In this document: positions 1-5,973 of the stretch, one piece after another
How positions within the stretch are numbered: the stretch's first letter is position 1
How the letters are laid out: every line of letters begins with the position of its first letter
Notes under the pieces: generated by a model
Told to the model about the DNA's origin: nothing
Seen by the model: the letters and a program-made list of their open reading frames with translations, nothing else
Databases searched by the model: none
Source: Sphingobacteriales bacterium
GTDB taxonomy: Bacteria; Bacteroidota; Bacteroidia; Sphingobacteriales; Sphingobacteriaceae
Assembly: GCA_020058405.1 (NCBI GenBank)
Contig: JAGVEE010000311.1
Span: forward strand, 1 to 6,936
DNA: 6,936 bases
Direction: 5' to 3'
Translations under genes and position numbers: made by a program

Positions 1-170
1 ATTTTATTTTTTTCTAAAAGCTCGGCCCAAGCATGTAGGGCAGTGCTACTTTCTTCGAGGTTAAACCAAGTGTTGTGGTGGTATGCTTTTTCTAAAATTC
101 CTTTTATTTCTTCTTTGTTTTGTAGGTGTTTACCCAATAAATCAAAGGCCTTGGTGTATTCTTTAATCAT
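1..170 (-). CDS. Acyl-CoA reductase (LuxC-like), N-terminal fragment cut by window edge
   Basis: An open frame of 56 codons starts at the ATG at 170-168 and reads leftward off the window without a stop. The visible part is mostly helical and charged. It contains an LEKAYHHNTWFNLEESS segment (about residues 26-42) followed by ALHAWAELL. This resembles the start of the Bacteroidota acyl-CoA reductase (LuxC-like) family, where a helix, a 'NpWFt.e' motif and an 'al.aW...L' helix precede the catalytic aldehyde-dehydrogenase-like domain. That family reduces fatty acyl-CoA to aldehyde using NADPH. The catalytic Cys lies outside the window, so activity cannot be judged. The divergent ferredoxin gene 76 bp away supports the call, because I recall this pairing as common in Bacteroidota. 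The family call rests on a short N-terminal stretch and on memory of the family, so it is moderate. Confidence 0.66.
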   Translation of the reverse strand, partial: MIKEYTKAFDLLGKHLQNKEEIKGILEKAYHHNTWFNLEESSTALHAWAELLEKNK

Positions 171-181
171 ATTTACATTTT

Positions 182-202
182 TTAAACCAAAAAATGGTTT
201 AA
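182..202. repeat. 8-bp perfect inverted repeat in a divergent promoter region
   Basis: TTAAACCA (182-189) and TGGTTTAA (195-202) are perfect reverse complements separated by five A residues. The repeat lies between the start codon of the leftward acyl-CoA reductase-like gene (170) and the putative -7 box of the ferredoxin gene (207-214). That position would suit an operator acting on one or both divergent genes, or a hairpin in an RNA leader. The sequence is AT-rich, so chance is a real alternative. No regulator is visible in the window. Confidence 0.4.
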
Positions 203-206
203 GTGT

Positions 207-214
207 TATATTTG
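207..214 (+). promoter_or_regulatory. Putative -7 box (TATATTTG) for the ferredoxin gene
   Basis: TATATTTG matches the Bacteroidota primary sigma factor -7 consensus TAnnTTTG exactly and lies 31 bp before the ATG at 246. No clean TTTG -33 box is seen at the usual distance; that place is taken by the inverted repeat at 182-202. The leader before the ATG has no Shine-Dalgarno sequence, as is usual in this phylum. Confidence 0.5.
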
Positions 215-245
215 CAGACGTAAAAATATTGATTAAAAAATTACA

Positions 246-599
246 ATGGCAATAATAATTACAGATGAGTGCATAAATTGTGGGGCTTGTGAACCAGAAT
301 GCCCAAATAATGCAATATATGATGCCGGTGCTGCTTGGAAATTTTCTGAAGGTACAGGTTTAAAAGGAATTATAGATTTTGGTGATGGTAACACGGTAGA
401 TGCTGAATCTGCTCAACAAGCGATATCAGACGAGGTGTATTACATCGTACCAGATAAATGTACCGAATGTGTAGGTTTCCATGATGAACCTCAGTGTGCG
501 GCAGTATGCCCAGTTGATTGTTGTATCGACGATGAAAACGTAAGAGAAACTCGAGATGAACTACTTGAAAAGAAAAAGTGGTTGCATTTAGAAGAATAA
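246..599 (+). CDS. 2[4Fe-4S] dicluster ferredoxin, Allochromatium/Chromatium-type
   Basis: This 117-aa acidic protein is a soluble cytoplasmic low-potential electron carrier. The first cluster motif is C9-x2-C12-x2-C15-x3-C19-P. The second is C72-x2-C75-x8-C84-x3-C88-P. The long loop between the second and third Cys of motif two and the helical C-terminal tail (about 94-117) fit the Chromatium-type 2[4Fe-4S] ferredoxins. Two further Cys (C92, C93) follow the last ligand. The linker between the clusters, about residues 21-71, is longer than in minimal clostridial ferredoxins and contains an acidic, glycine-rich stretch. The gene stands alone, with its own candidate promoter and terminator, divergent from an acyl-CoA reductase-like gene. 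Its redox partner cannot be named from the sequence; a link to the neighbour would be inference from position only. Confidence 0.95.
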   Translation: MAIIITDECINCGACEPECPNNAIYDAGAAWKFSEGTGLKGIIDFGDGNTVDAESAQQAISDEVYYIVPDKCTECVGFHDEPQCAAVCPVDCCIDDENVRETRDELLEKKKWLHLEE

Positions 600-605
600 T
601 ATAGG

Positions 606-632
606 ATAGGGGCAATTGTCCCTATTTTTTTT
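606..632 (+). terminator. Rho-independent terminator after the ferredoxin gene
   Basis: ATAGGGGC (606-613) pairs with GTCCCTAT (618-625) in an 8-bp stem with one G-U pair and a short AATT loop. The stem runs directly into eight T residues (625-632). It begins 7 bp after the ferredoxin stop codon and precedes the candidate promoter of the next gene, so it should separate the two transcription units. Confidence 0.85.
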
Positions 633-658
633 GGTGAAAATTGCTTATATTCATTGAA

Positions 659-666
659 TAGTTTTG
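659..666 (+). promoter_or_regulatory. Putative -7 box (TAGTTTTG) for the secreted protein / NlpC unit
   Basis: TAGTTTTG matches TAnnTTTG exactly and lies 46 bp before the ATG at 713, just after the ferredoxin terminator. A TTG at 641-643 could serve as the -33 element, although the 15-bp spacing is shorter than usual. An AT-rich leader without a Shine-Dalgarno sequence follows. Confidence 0.5.
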
Positions 667-712
667 CAAGAACTTTAATAAGTTTTAATTTAAACCATAA
701 TTTTAAGATTTT

Positions 713-1234
713 ATGAAAAAGACTACACTGGCACTATTCATGCTAATAGTTGTATTTGCCCAATCAGCCGTCGCTCAAGAATCCCCTGCTCAATCTAAAA
801 TAATAACTCCAATACAATTATCGGGTCCGCGTGTAGGTATTACCACCGTTTTACCAGGTAAAACAGCTGATGCTTTAAAAGAAGATTTAGGAATGACACC
901 CACTTTTACGCAATTTGGTTGGCAGTTCGAACATCAGTATTTTGTATTAGAAAATGGCGTTGCAGGATTAGTGGAGTTTGTAGGATTAATTGGTGGTTTA
1001 GAGCAAGGTAAATTTTTACCAAGCGCAAGTTTATTGGTAGGTATTAGAGGAGCTAGTGGTGCGGAATTTGCATTTGGCCCCAACTTATCTCTTACCGGTG
1101 CTGGATTTGTTTTCGCAGTAGGACATACTTATAAAATGGGGGCTTTAAATCTTCCAGTTAACTTTGCAGTTGTGCCCTCTAGCAATGGATTAAGAATGAG
1201 TTTGCTGTTTGGCTTTAATGCTCAAACGCGTTAA
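713..1234 (+). CDS. Conserved-looking exported protein of unknown function
   Basis: The 173-aa product begins with a typical Sec signal peptide: MKK, a hydrophobic core (about 5-16), then the site AVA|QE at residues 21/22. The mature part has no lipobox Cys and no membrane helix. It is rich in Gly and in alternating hydrophobic residues, suggesting beta strands. Segments such as FGWQFEHQYF, GLIGGLEQGKFLPSASLL, GIRGASGAEFAFGPNLSL and GLRMSLLFGF look like strand-turn units, and the last resembles the C-terminal strand pattern of small outer-membrane or periplasmic beta proteins. I recall similar uncharacterised proteins in Bacteroidota but cannot assign a function. The 8-bp gap to the NlpC/P60 gene suggests cotranscription. 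Export is well supported; outer-membrane location is inference. Confidence 0.85.
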   Translation: MKKTTLALFMLIVVFAQSAVAQESPAQSKIITPIQLSGPRVGITTVLPGKTADALKEDLGMTPTFTQFGWQFEHQYFVLENGVAGLVEFVGLIGGLEQGKFLPSASLLVGIRGASGAEFAFGPNLSLTGAGFVFAVGHTYKMGALNLPVNFAVVPSSNGLRMSLLFGFNAQTR

Positions 1235-1242
1235 TTTGTAAT

Positions 1243-2013
1243 ATGATAAACATAGAATACGGTATATGTACCCTATCGGTAATACCCATTAGAGCTGAAG
1301 CATCAGATAAATCTGAAATGATTTCTCAGTTACTTTATGGCGAAACTTTTTGGGTATTGGAAAAACAAGATAAGTGGACGAAAATAAAATGTACTTGGGA
1401 TGAGTACGAAGGCTGGGCTGATACTAAACAACTGTTAATTGGCATTACAGAAAACGAAGCACTCTCTACCAATCATTGTGCCGTAGTAGCCGATAAAATT
1501 GCCGAATTAGAAATAGAACAAAGTTCCACACTTCTATCTATTGGCAGCACACAATCTACAGACATCATACAAAAATATTCGAACCTAAAATATCGCTACA
1601 TAGGCAGAAGCATCGAAATGGGTTCTAAAGGAATAGATACGATTGATAAATTAGCCAAAACTTGGTTGCACACTCCATATTTATGGGGCGGTCGATCGGT
1701 ATTTGGCATCGATTGCTCTGGCTTTACTCAAAATGTGTTTAAAATGCACGGCATACACTTACACAGAGATGCCTACCAACAAGCAGAACAAGGCAGCCTT
1801 ATTAATTTTATTGAAGAAGCTCAAACCGGTGATCTTGCTTTTTTTGATAACGATGAAGAACGAATTATACACGTTGGCATAGTACTCGATAAACAAACAA
1901 TCATCCACGCCTCTGGCCATGTTCGCATAGATCGATTAGATCACCAGGGGATTTTTAATATAGATACGAAGAAGTACTCGCATAAATTGAGGATCATTAA
2001 GAGGCTTTTTTAA
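1243..2013 (+). CDS. SH3b + NlpC/P60 cysteine peptidase (dipeptidyl-peptidase VI / YkfC-like)
   Basis: The 256-aa protein has two parts. An N-terminal bacterial SH3-like domain spans about residues 10-66, with an IPIRAEASDKSEMISQLLYGE motif followed by W45 and a GWAD turn. A C-terminal NlpC/P60 domain spans about 127-256. The catalytic residues are visible: C158 in GIDCSGF, H210 in IIHVGIVLD and H222 in IIHASG, with Y146 in the conserved PYLWGG. This architecture matches the gamma-D-glutamyl-diamino-acid endopeptidases (DPP VI, YkfC), which cleave murein peptides between D-Glu and the diamino acid. There is no signal peptide, so it should act in the cytoplasm, probably in recycling of imported muropeptides. 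It is probably cotranscribed with the exported protein 8 bp upstream. The ATG at 1243 gives a complete SH3b domain and no better start is seen. Confidence 0.93.
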   Translation: MINIEYGICTLSVIPIRAEASDKSEMISQLLYGETFWVLEKQDKWTKIKCTWDEYEGWADTKQLLIGITENEALSTNHCAVVADKIAELEIEQSSTLLSIGSTQSTDIIQKYSNLKYRYIGRSIEMGSKGIDTIDKLAKTWLHTPYLWGGRSVFGIDCSGFTQNVFKMHGIHLHRDAYQQAEQGSLINFIEEAQTGDLAFFDNDEERIIHVGIVLDKQTIIHASGHVRIDRLDHQGIFNIDTKKYSHKLRIIKRLF

Positions 2014-2140
2014 ATTATGAATTATGAATTATGAATTATCGCATTTTTTTTCTTAATTACTAAATAACTTAATAACCCTATAACTATTTAAGCAATTCAC
2101 CAACCTATTAGCACTAATTCATAATTCATAATTCATAATT
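2013..2140. repeat. Inverted-repeat element with 7-bp tandem arms between convergent genes
   Basis: The left arm is the unit ATTATGA repeated about 3.7 times (2014-2039). The right arm is its reverse complement, AATTCAT repeated about 3.6 times (2116-2140). A 26-bp stretch, 2013-2038 against 2115-2140, is a perfect inverted repeat. The 76-bp centre is AT-rich with a T8 run (2044-2051) and degenerate TTAATTAC/TAAATAACTTAATAACC-like words. Each arm starts on the last base of a stop codon: TAA of the NlpC/P60 gene and TGA of the WD40 gene. It could fold as a long cruciform or bidirectional terminator, or be a small nonautonomous (MITE-like) repeat. I recall similar TTATGAATTATGAATT tracts in Bacteroidota intergenic DNA. 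No flanking target-site duplication is obvious and no ORF lies inside it. Confidence 0.75.
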
Positions 2141-3033
2141 CACAACTCAATTCTCCAGACCCTTATCACCCTATCATCTCCTCCCGAAGCAAGTAAATTC
2201 TCATAAGGTGTAAAGCAAAGTGCGTTTACGGATTTATGGTGGCCATCATTTTTAGTAGGGTCGGCAATGCCCTTTAATTTCAAGCTTGTTGCATCCCAAA
2301 GTTTAATGCTTTTATCCATGCTTGCACTGGCAAATAAATTGTGACTAGGAATTAACTGTATGTTATTTACTGCGAACATGTGTGCTGCTAAATTAATAGT
2401 ATCGCTAATGCGCCATGCTTTTATTTGTGCATCACGTGCTCCAGATAATAGTTGTTTATTTACGGCATCGTATGCCAATGAAAATACTGGCAAAGTATGC
2501 TCTTCTTCAGAACGCACTACTCGCTTTTCTGTAATAGAATAATAATGAATTTTATTGTCTTTGCCCGAAACATAAATCATTTCATCATCGGCATTATACG
2601 AAATGCAACGTAATGCTTGTTCCGAAATAGCCTGTTCTAAACATAGCTCAAAGCTAGTTAAATCAAGCGCTCGCAAGCTTCCATCTTCTGAAGTAAAGTA
2701 TAATAAATTACCAATACTCAACATCCCGAAGATGCCAGAATTGGTAACTTGTTTTTGATAAACCAATTGTTGATCAACAAAATTGAAAATGCTAATTTTT
2801 CCTTCTCTATCTCCAGAAACCAATAGGGGCAAGGCATTTGGGCAATGTATGCTGTAAATACTGGCACGTGTTTTAAACATTATTTTGATGGGTTTCATGG
2901 TTTTTAAACTCCACTCCACCACGGCACCTTCTCCTCCACCCGAAAACAGTATGTGTTCTTTCGATGAACTACACAAAGCATAAATAGGGTGTTCGTGCCC
3001 TTCTAGAACTCCATGTAATGCGAGCTTTACCAT
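2140..3033 (-). CDS. WD40-repeat seven-bladed beta-propeller protein
   Basis: The 297-aa protein is made almost wholly of WD40 repeats. Seven blades can be counted, starting near residues 9, 53, 96, 136, 177, 216 and 264. Hallmarks include the blade-opening GHEHPIYAL (12-20), repeated SG-x-D/E-G or SGxDxxI turns (SGDREGKI, SGKDNKIHYY, SASMDKSIKLWD, SGGDDRVIRVW) and WD-type strand ends (KAWRI, KLWDA, RVWRI). Seven blades would close a complete propeller. There is no signal peptide, membrane helix or extra enzymatic domain, so it is probably a cytoplasmic protein-protein interaction scaffold. Its partner is unknown. Its ATG overlaps the hisA stop codon by one base (TAATG), so the two are very likely translationally coupled. 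That does not prove a role in histidine synthesis. Confidence 0.93.
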   Translation of the reverse strand: MVKLALHGVLEGHEHPIYALCSSSKEHILFSGGGEGAVVEWSLKTMKPIKIMFKTRASIYSIHCPNALPLLVSGDREGKISIFNFVDQQLVYQKQVTNSGIFGMLSIGNLLYFTSEDGSLRALDLTSFELCLEQAISEQALRCISYNADDEMIYVSGKDNKIHYYSITEKRVVRSEEEHTLPVFSLAYDAVNKQLLSGARDAQIKAWRISDTINLAAHMFAVNNIQLIPSHNLFASASMDKSIKLWDATSLKLKGIADPTKNDGHHKSVNALCFTPYENLLASGGDDRVIRVWRIEL

Positions 3034-3782
3034 TAAAAACTAACTAATGCTTGTAAATTCCAATTCTTTACCTCTTCGATGCTAATTTTATTTTCATAAA
3101 TAGCTTTACCCAATACTACCGATTCTAAACCTGCTTCTTGCAATGCTTTAATATCTGTAAGTGTAGTAATACCTCCTTGTGCAATAAGTTTAATGAAAGG
3201 AAATTGCGACTTAAAACTTTTGTAAAGTTCTACGTCCGAGCCCGTCATTTTACCATCGTTGCCAACATCGGTACATAAAAAACGGAAGTAACCAAGACTT
3301 ACGCATTTGTCAATAAAATCAATAGGTTTAATATCCGATGTTTTTTCCCAACCGCTGTACATCAGTCCACCTTTTAACGTGTCAACTGCTATAACCACTT
3401 GGTCCGAACAAGAATTTTTACCGCAAATTTCTTCGCTCAATTCTTTCAAAAATCCTTCATCAGTAATGGCCTTTGTTCCAATAATAATTCTGTGGAAACC
3501 AGCATCAATAAGCTCTTTCACTTTTTCGATACTACGTACACCACCACCGTATTGTATTTTTAATGGAGATTTTTTTAATATTTCTAATAAATATTCTTGT
3601 TGAGAAAAGTCGCCTTTTGCACCGTTAAGGTCGATTATTTGAACAAAGTCGGTACCATTAGAATTTAATTGTGTTAAGATGTCTTCTAACTGAACATCAT
3701 ATTCGACCACAGAATCGTATTTACCGCCTGTTAATCGTACCACTTTTCTATCCAATAAATCTATTGCGGGGATTATATACAT
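3033..3782 (-). CDS. hisA: HisA, ProFAR isomerase (5-ProFAR ketol-isomerase)
   Basis: HisA converts N'-ProFAR to PRFAR, the fourth step of histidine synthesis, in the cytoplasm. The 249-aa length fits the family, a (beta/alpha)8 barrel. Visible family motifs are IPAIDLLDRKVVRL at the N-terminus with the catalytic base D8, the phosphate-binding loop YGGGVRS (78-84), the second catalytic acid D134 in IAVDTLKGGLMYSGW, the second phosphate site CTDVGNDGKMTG (170-181) and IAQGGIT (200-206). The loop 121-127 (GKNSCSD) looks like a small insertion. The TIM-barrel relative HisF is excluded by the 'AIDL.dgkvVRL' start. The gene is the first of a leftward pair with the WD40 gene. Neither hisH nor hisF is next to it, unlike the classical his operon order. 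It is divergent from the BatA-like gene across 135 bp. Confidence 0.97.
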   Translation of the reverse strand: MYIIPAIDLLDRKVVRLTGGKYDSVVEYDVQLEDILTQLNSNGTDFVQIIDLNGAKGDFSQQEYLLEILKKSPLKIQYGGGVRSIEKVKELIDAGFHRIIIGTKAITDEGFLKELSEEICGKNSCSDQVVIAVDTLKGGLMYSGWEKTSDIKPIDFIDKCVSLGYFRFLCTDVGNDGKMTGSDVELYKSFKSQFPFIKLIAQGGITTLTDIKALQEAGLESVVLGKAIYENKISIEEVKNWNLQALVSF

Positions 3783-3822
3783 TTCTTTATTTTTTGTTGA
3801 TGTTAATTTCTTAGGGTGGGTT

Positions 3823-3840
3823 TAAATTTCGCAAAATTTA
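3823..3840. repeat. 7-bp inverted repeat in the hisA / BatA-like intergenic region
   Basis: TAAATTT (3823-3829) and AAATTTA (3834-3840) are perfect reverse complements separated by CGCA. They lie in the 135-bp divergent spacer, about 40 bp before the hisA start. On the minus strand the right half reads as a near match (TAnnnTTTG, one base too long) to a -7 box for hisA. It may be a promoter/operator element, but in such AT-rich DNA this is weak evidence. Confidence 0.25.
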
Positions 3841-3904
3841 TCGTTAATCCCCAAATTTGTTTAAAAACTTATCACAAAAGCCTTAAAATGTCGTTTCCCT
3901 TGCG

Positions 3905-3912
3905 TATTTTTG
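3905..3912 (+). promoter_or_regulatory. Putative -7 box (TATTTTTG) just before the BatA-like start
   Basis: TATTTTTG is an exact match to TAnnTTTG and ends 5 bp before the ATG at 3918. If it is used, transcription would begin at or very near the start codon and the mRNA would be leaderless. No good TTTG -33 box stands at the expected distance upstream, so it may be fortuitous. Confidence 0.3.
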
Positions 3913-3917
3913 AAACA

Positions 3918-5963
3918 ATGAGTTTTGTATACCCCGGATTTCTGTTCGCCCTTTCAGCTATTGCAATACCCATTATTATCCATTTAATACAGCTGAGAAA
4001 GTACAAAAAGATCTATTTTTCTAATGTTTCCTTCCTCCATTCTATAGAAGAACAACAACGAAACACCAATAAACTAAAGCATTTACTCGTTTTATTGGCC
4101 CGAATTTTAAGCATCCTTTTTTTAGTATTAGCCTTTGCTCAACCTTTTATCCCCAAAAACAACAAACAAGCACTAGTTGGAAAAAAATATGTGTCGGTTT
4201 ATGTTGATAATTCTTACAGCATGGAGCGCCAAACTACGGAGGGTACATTGCTCAATGACGCCAAGCGTAAAGCCAAAGAAATTGCCTTAACTTATAGTTT
4301 TAATGATGAGTTCCAATTGCTCAGTAATGAGTTTTCGGGCAATCAACAACGCTGGTTAAATCGCGAAAACTTTTTGCAAAGTTTGGCAGAGCTAAAAATT
4401 AGACCGGAGGTACGCACACTCCAAGAAGTTAGCGCTCGCCAATCATCCCTCCTAAAAGAAAAAGCAAACAACAATGCAACTGCATTTATTATTTCAGACT
4501 TCCAGCAATCGTTTATAAACAATAGCAACGCTAATAGTTTAGATACACTTATAAATTGGCAGTTTATAGTATTAGAAAGCAAACGCAATGAAAACATATC
4601 GGTAGATTCTGTATGGTTTTATTCTCCCCTACATTTCCCAGGTTCGCAAGAAAATTTATTGATAAAAATTAAAAACCACTCGGGTACAGAGGTGGCAGAC
4701 ATTCCTTATGAAATTGTACTAAACGAACAAGTAATTGGAGTGGGCAATGTATCTATTGATGCGGAATCGTTTGCGATTGATACTTTTAAATTTAAAAATA
4801 AAAGCACAGGTTACCAATCTGGCAGCATCAGATTAAAAGATCAATCATTGAGTTTTGATAATCAATATTATTTTGCCTACAACATAGAGAACAGTAGGAA
4901 CATAGCAATTATTAAAGGTTCAGAAGCTGCGGAATATGCAGAAGCGGTATACAAAACAGAATCTTTTTTCAATATCAAAACGTTTAATTATTTACAAGTA
5001 GATTATACGTATTTAAATACTTGTGATGTGATAATTTTAGATGAAGTAGATGAATTTAGCACCGGTTTATTATCAGAATTAGAAAAACAATTGAAGGCTG
5101 CAAAAGTAATTGTATCCTTCCCATCAGTTCAAACCAATTTAAAAGTAAACGATTTTAACACACGTTTTGGATTAGCAAAAAATACATCTGTACAAAAAAT
5201 AAACGAACGTATTGAGAAGATTAATCAAAACAGCGATTTGTTTAAAGATATTTTTTTAGGGCAAAAAAATACAAGATTTGATTTACCCAATGTACTAGCC
5301 TATTTGCCTTTTGATAAGCAAGGCGCCACGCCCGAAGTATTAATGCAATTGGCAAATTCTCAATCGCTTTTAAACAGGTACTCGTTGTACCAAGGTGTAT
5401 TGTACCAATTTGCATTCCCTCTAAAACCAAATTATTCCGAATTACCAAAACATGCATTGGTAGTACCCATGTTATTACGCATAGGTACCATGCATCACAG
5501 TTCAGATCAAATTGCACATACCATTGGCACAAATAACGCTATACCATTACGTAACGCAAATACTTCCGAAAAAGCGAAGAAAGAATTACGAAAAGGGGAC
5601 TATGCTATACTTCCGGAAATTAGAAATGTAAACGGCAGTTACAAAATGTATGTAGCCGATCAGGTAAAAGAGCCGGGTATTTACGAGTACAATGTTGATG
5701 GAAAGTTGAGTGCTAAATTTGCATTTAATGCAGATAGGAAAGAGTCGGATATGTTGGCCTCAAGCCAAGCCGAGCTTGAAGAAAAGATAGGTGAACAAGC
5801 AAAAATTTGGAAACCTGGTGATGCCTCTATCAGTAAGTTTATAAACGACGAGAATTTTGGGAGTAGATTATGGAAAATATGTGTTATTTTGGCACTGTTT
5901 TTCATAGGCTTGGAAATCCTCCTAATTCGTTTCGGAGACAGATATTTACAACAGAAAAAATAA
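3918..5963 (+). CDS. BatA-domain membrane protein with VWA-like domain (681 aa)
   Basis: This is a membrane-anchored protein of the Bacteroidota BatA-like family. The N-terminal BatA domain has two membrane helices (about 7-24 and 56-76) flanking a basic loop with RKYKKIYFSNVSFL and NKLKHLLVLLARIL. A VWA-like region follows, with the metal-site motif D97-x-S99-x-S101 (VDNSYSM) and a later IISDFQ (D194). A middle segment (about 328-402), NIAIIKGSEA to CDVIILDEVDEF, looks like a Rossmann or glutamine-amidotransferase-like fold. One C-terminal helix (about 652-670) is followed by RFGDRYLQQKK. The bulk should lie outside the cytoplasm. The frame is open back to a GTG at 3816 and has an ATG at 3888, but MSFVYPGFLFAL is the usual family start, so ATG 3918 is chosen. 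The next gene starts 10 bp after its stop. The molecular function is unknown; the family is named after Bacteroides aerotolerance proteins. Confidence 0.9.
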   Translation: MSFVYPGFLFALSAIAIPIIIHLIQLRKYKKIYFSNVSFLHSIEEQQRNTNKLKHLLVLLARILSILFLVLAFAQPFIPKNNKQALVGKKYVSVYVDNSYSMERQTTEGTLLNDAKRKAKEIALTYSFNDEFQLLSNEFSGNQQRWLNRENFLQSLAELKIRPEVRTLQEVSARQSSLLKEKANNNATAFIISDFQQSFINNSNANSLDTLINWQFIVLESKRNENISVDSVWFYSPLHFPGSQENLLIKIKNHSGTEVADIPYEIVLNEQVIGVGNVSIDAESFAIDTFKFKNKSTGYQSGSIRLKDQSLSFDNQYYFAYNIENSRNIAIIKGSEAAEYAEAVYKTESFFNIKTFNYLQVDYTYLNTCDVIILDEVDEFSTGLLSELEKQLKAAKVIVSFPSVQTNLKVNDFNTRFGLAKNTSVQKINERIEKINQNSDLFKDIFLGQKNTRFDLPNVLAYLPFDKQGATPEVLMQLANSQSLLNRYSLYQGVLYQFAFPLKPNYSELPKHALVVPMLLRIGTMHHSSDQIAHTIGTNNAIPLRNANTSEKAKKELRKGDYAILPEIRNVNGSYKMYVADQVKEPGIYEYNVDGKLSAKFAFNADRKESDMLASSQAELEEKIGEQAKIWKPGDASISKFINDENFGSRLWKICVILALFFIGLEILLIRFGDRYLQQKK

Positions 5964-5973
5964 AATCCATAGA

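Noticed and set aside
43..255. 70-aa rightward reading frame over the acyl-CoA reductase start
   Set aside because: It lies antisense to the recognisable acyl-CoA reductase N-terminus, runs into the ferredoxin start and has no family features.
2014..2140. CRISPR-like or coding repeat in the ATTATGA/AATTCAT tracts
   Set aside because: The units are 7 bp, directly abutting with no spacers, and the two tracts are in inverted orientation, so this is not an array.
3816..3917. 34-residue N-terminal extension of the BatA-like protein from GTG 3816
   Set aside because: BatA-like proteins start at MSFVYP-like sequence directly before the first membrane helix; the extension has no family similarity and overlaps the intergenic control region.
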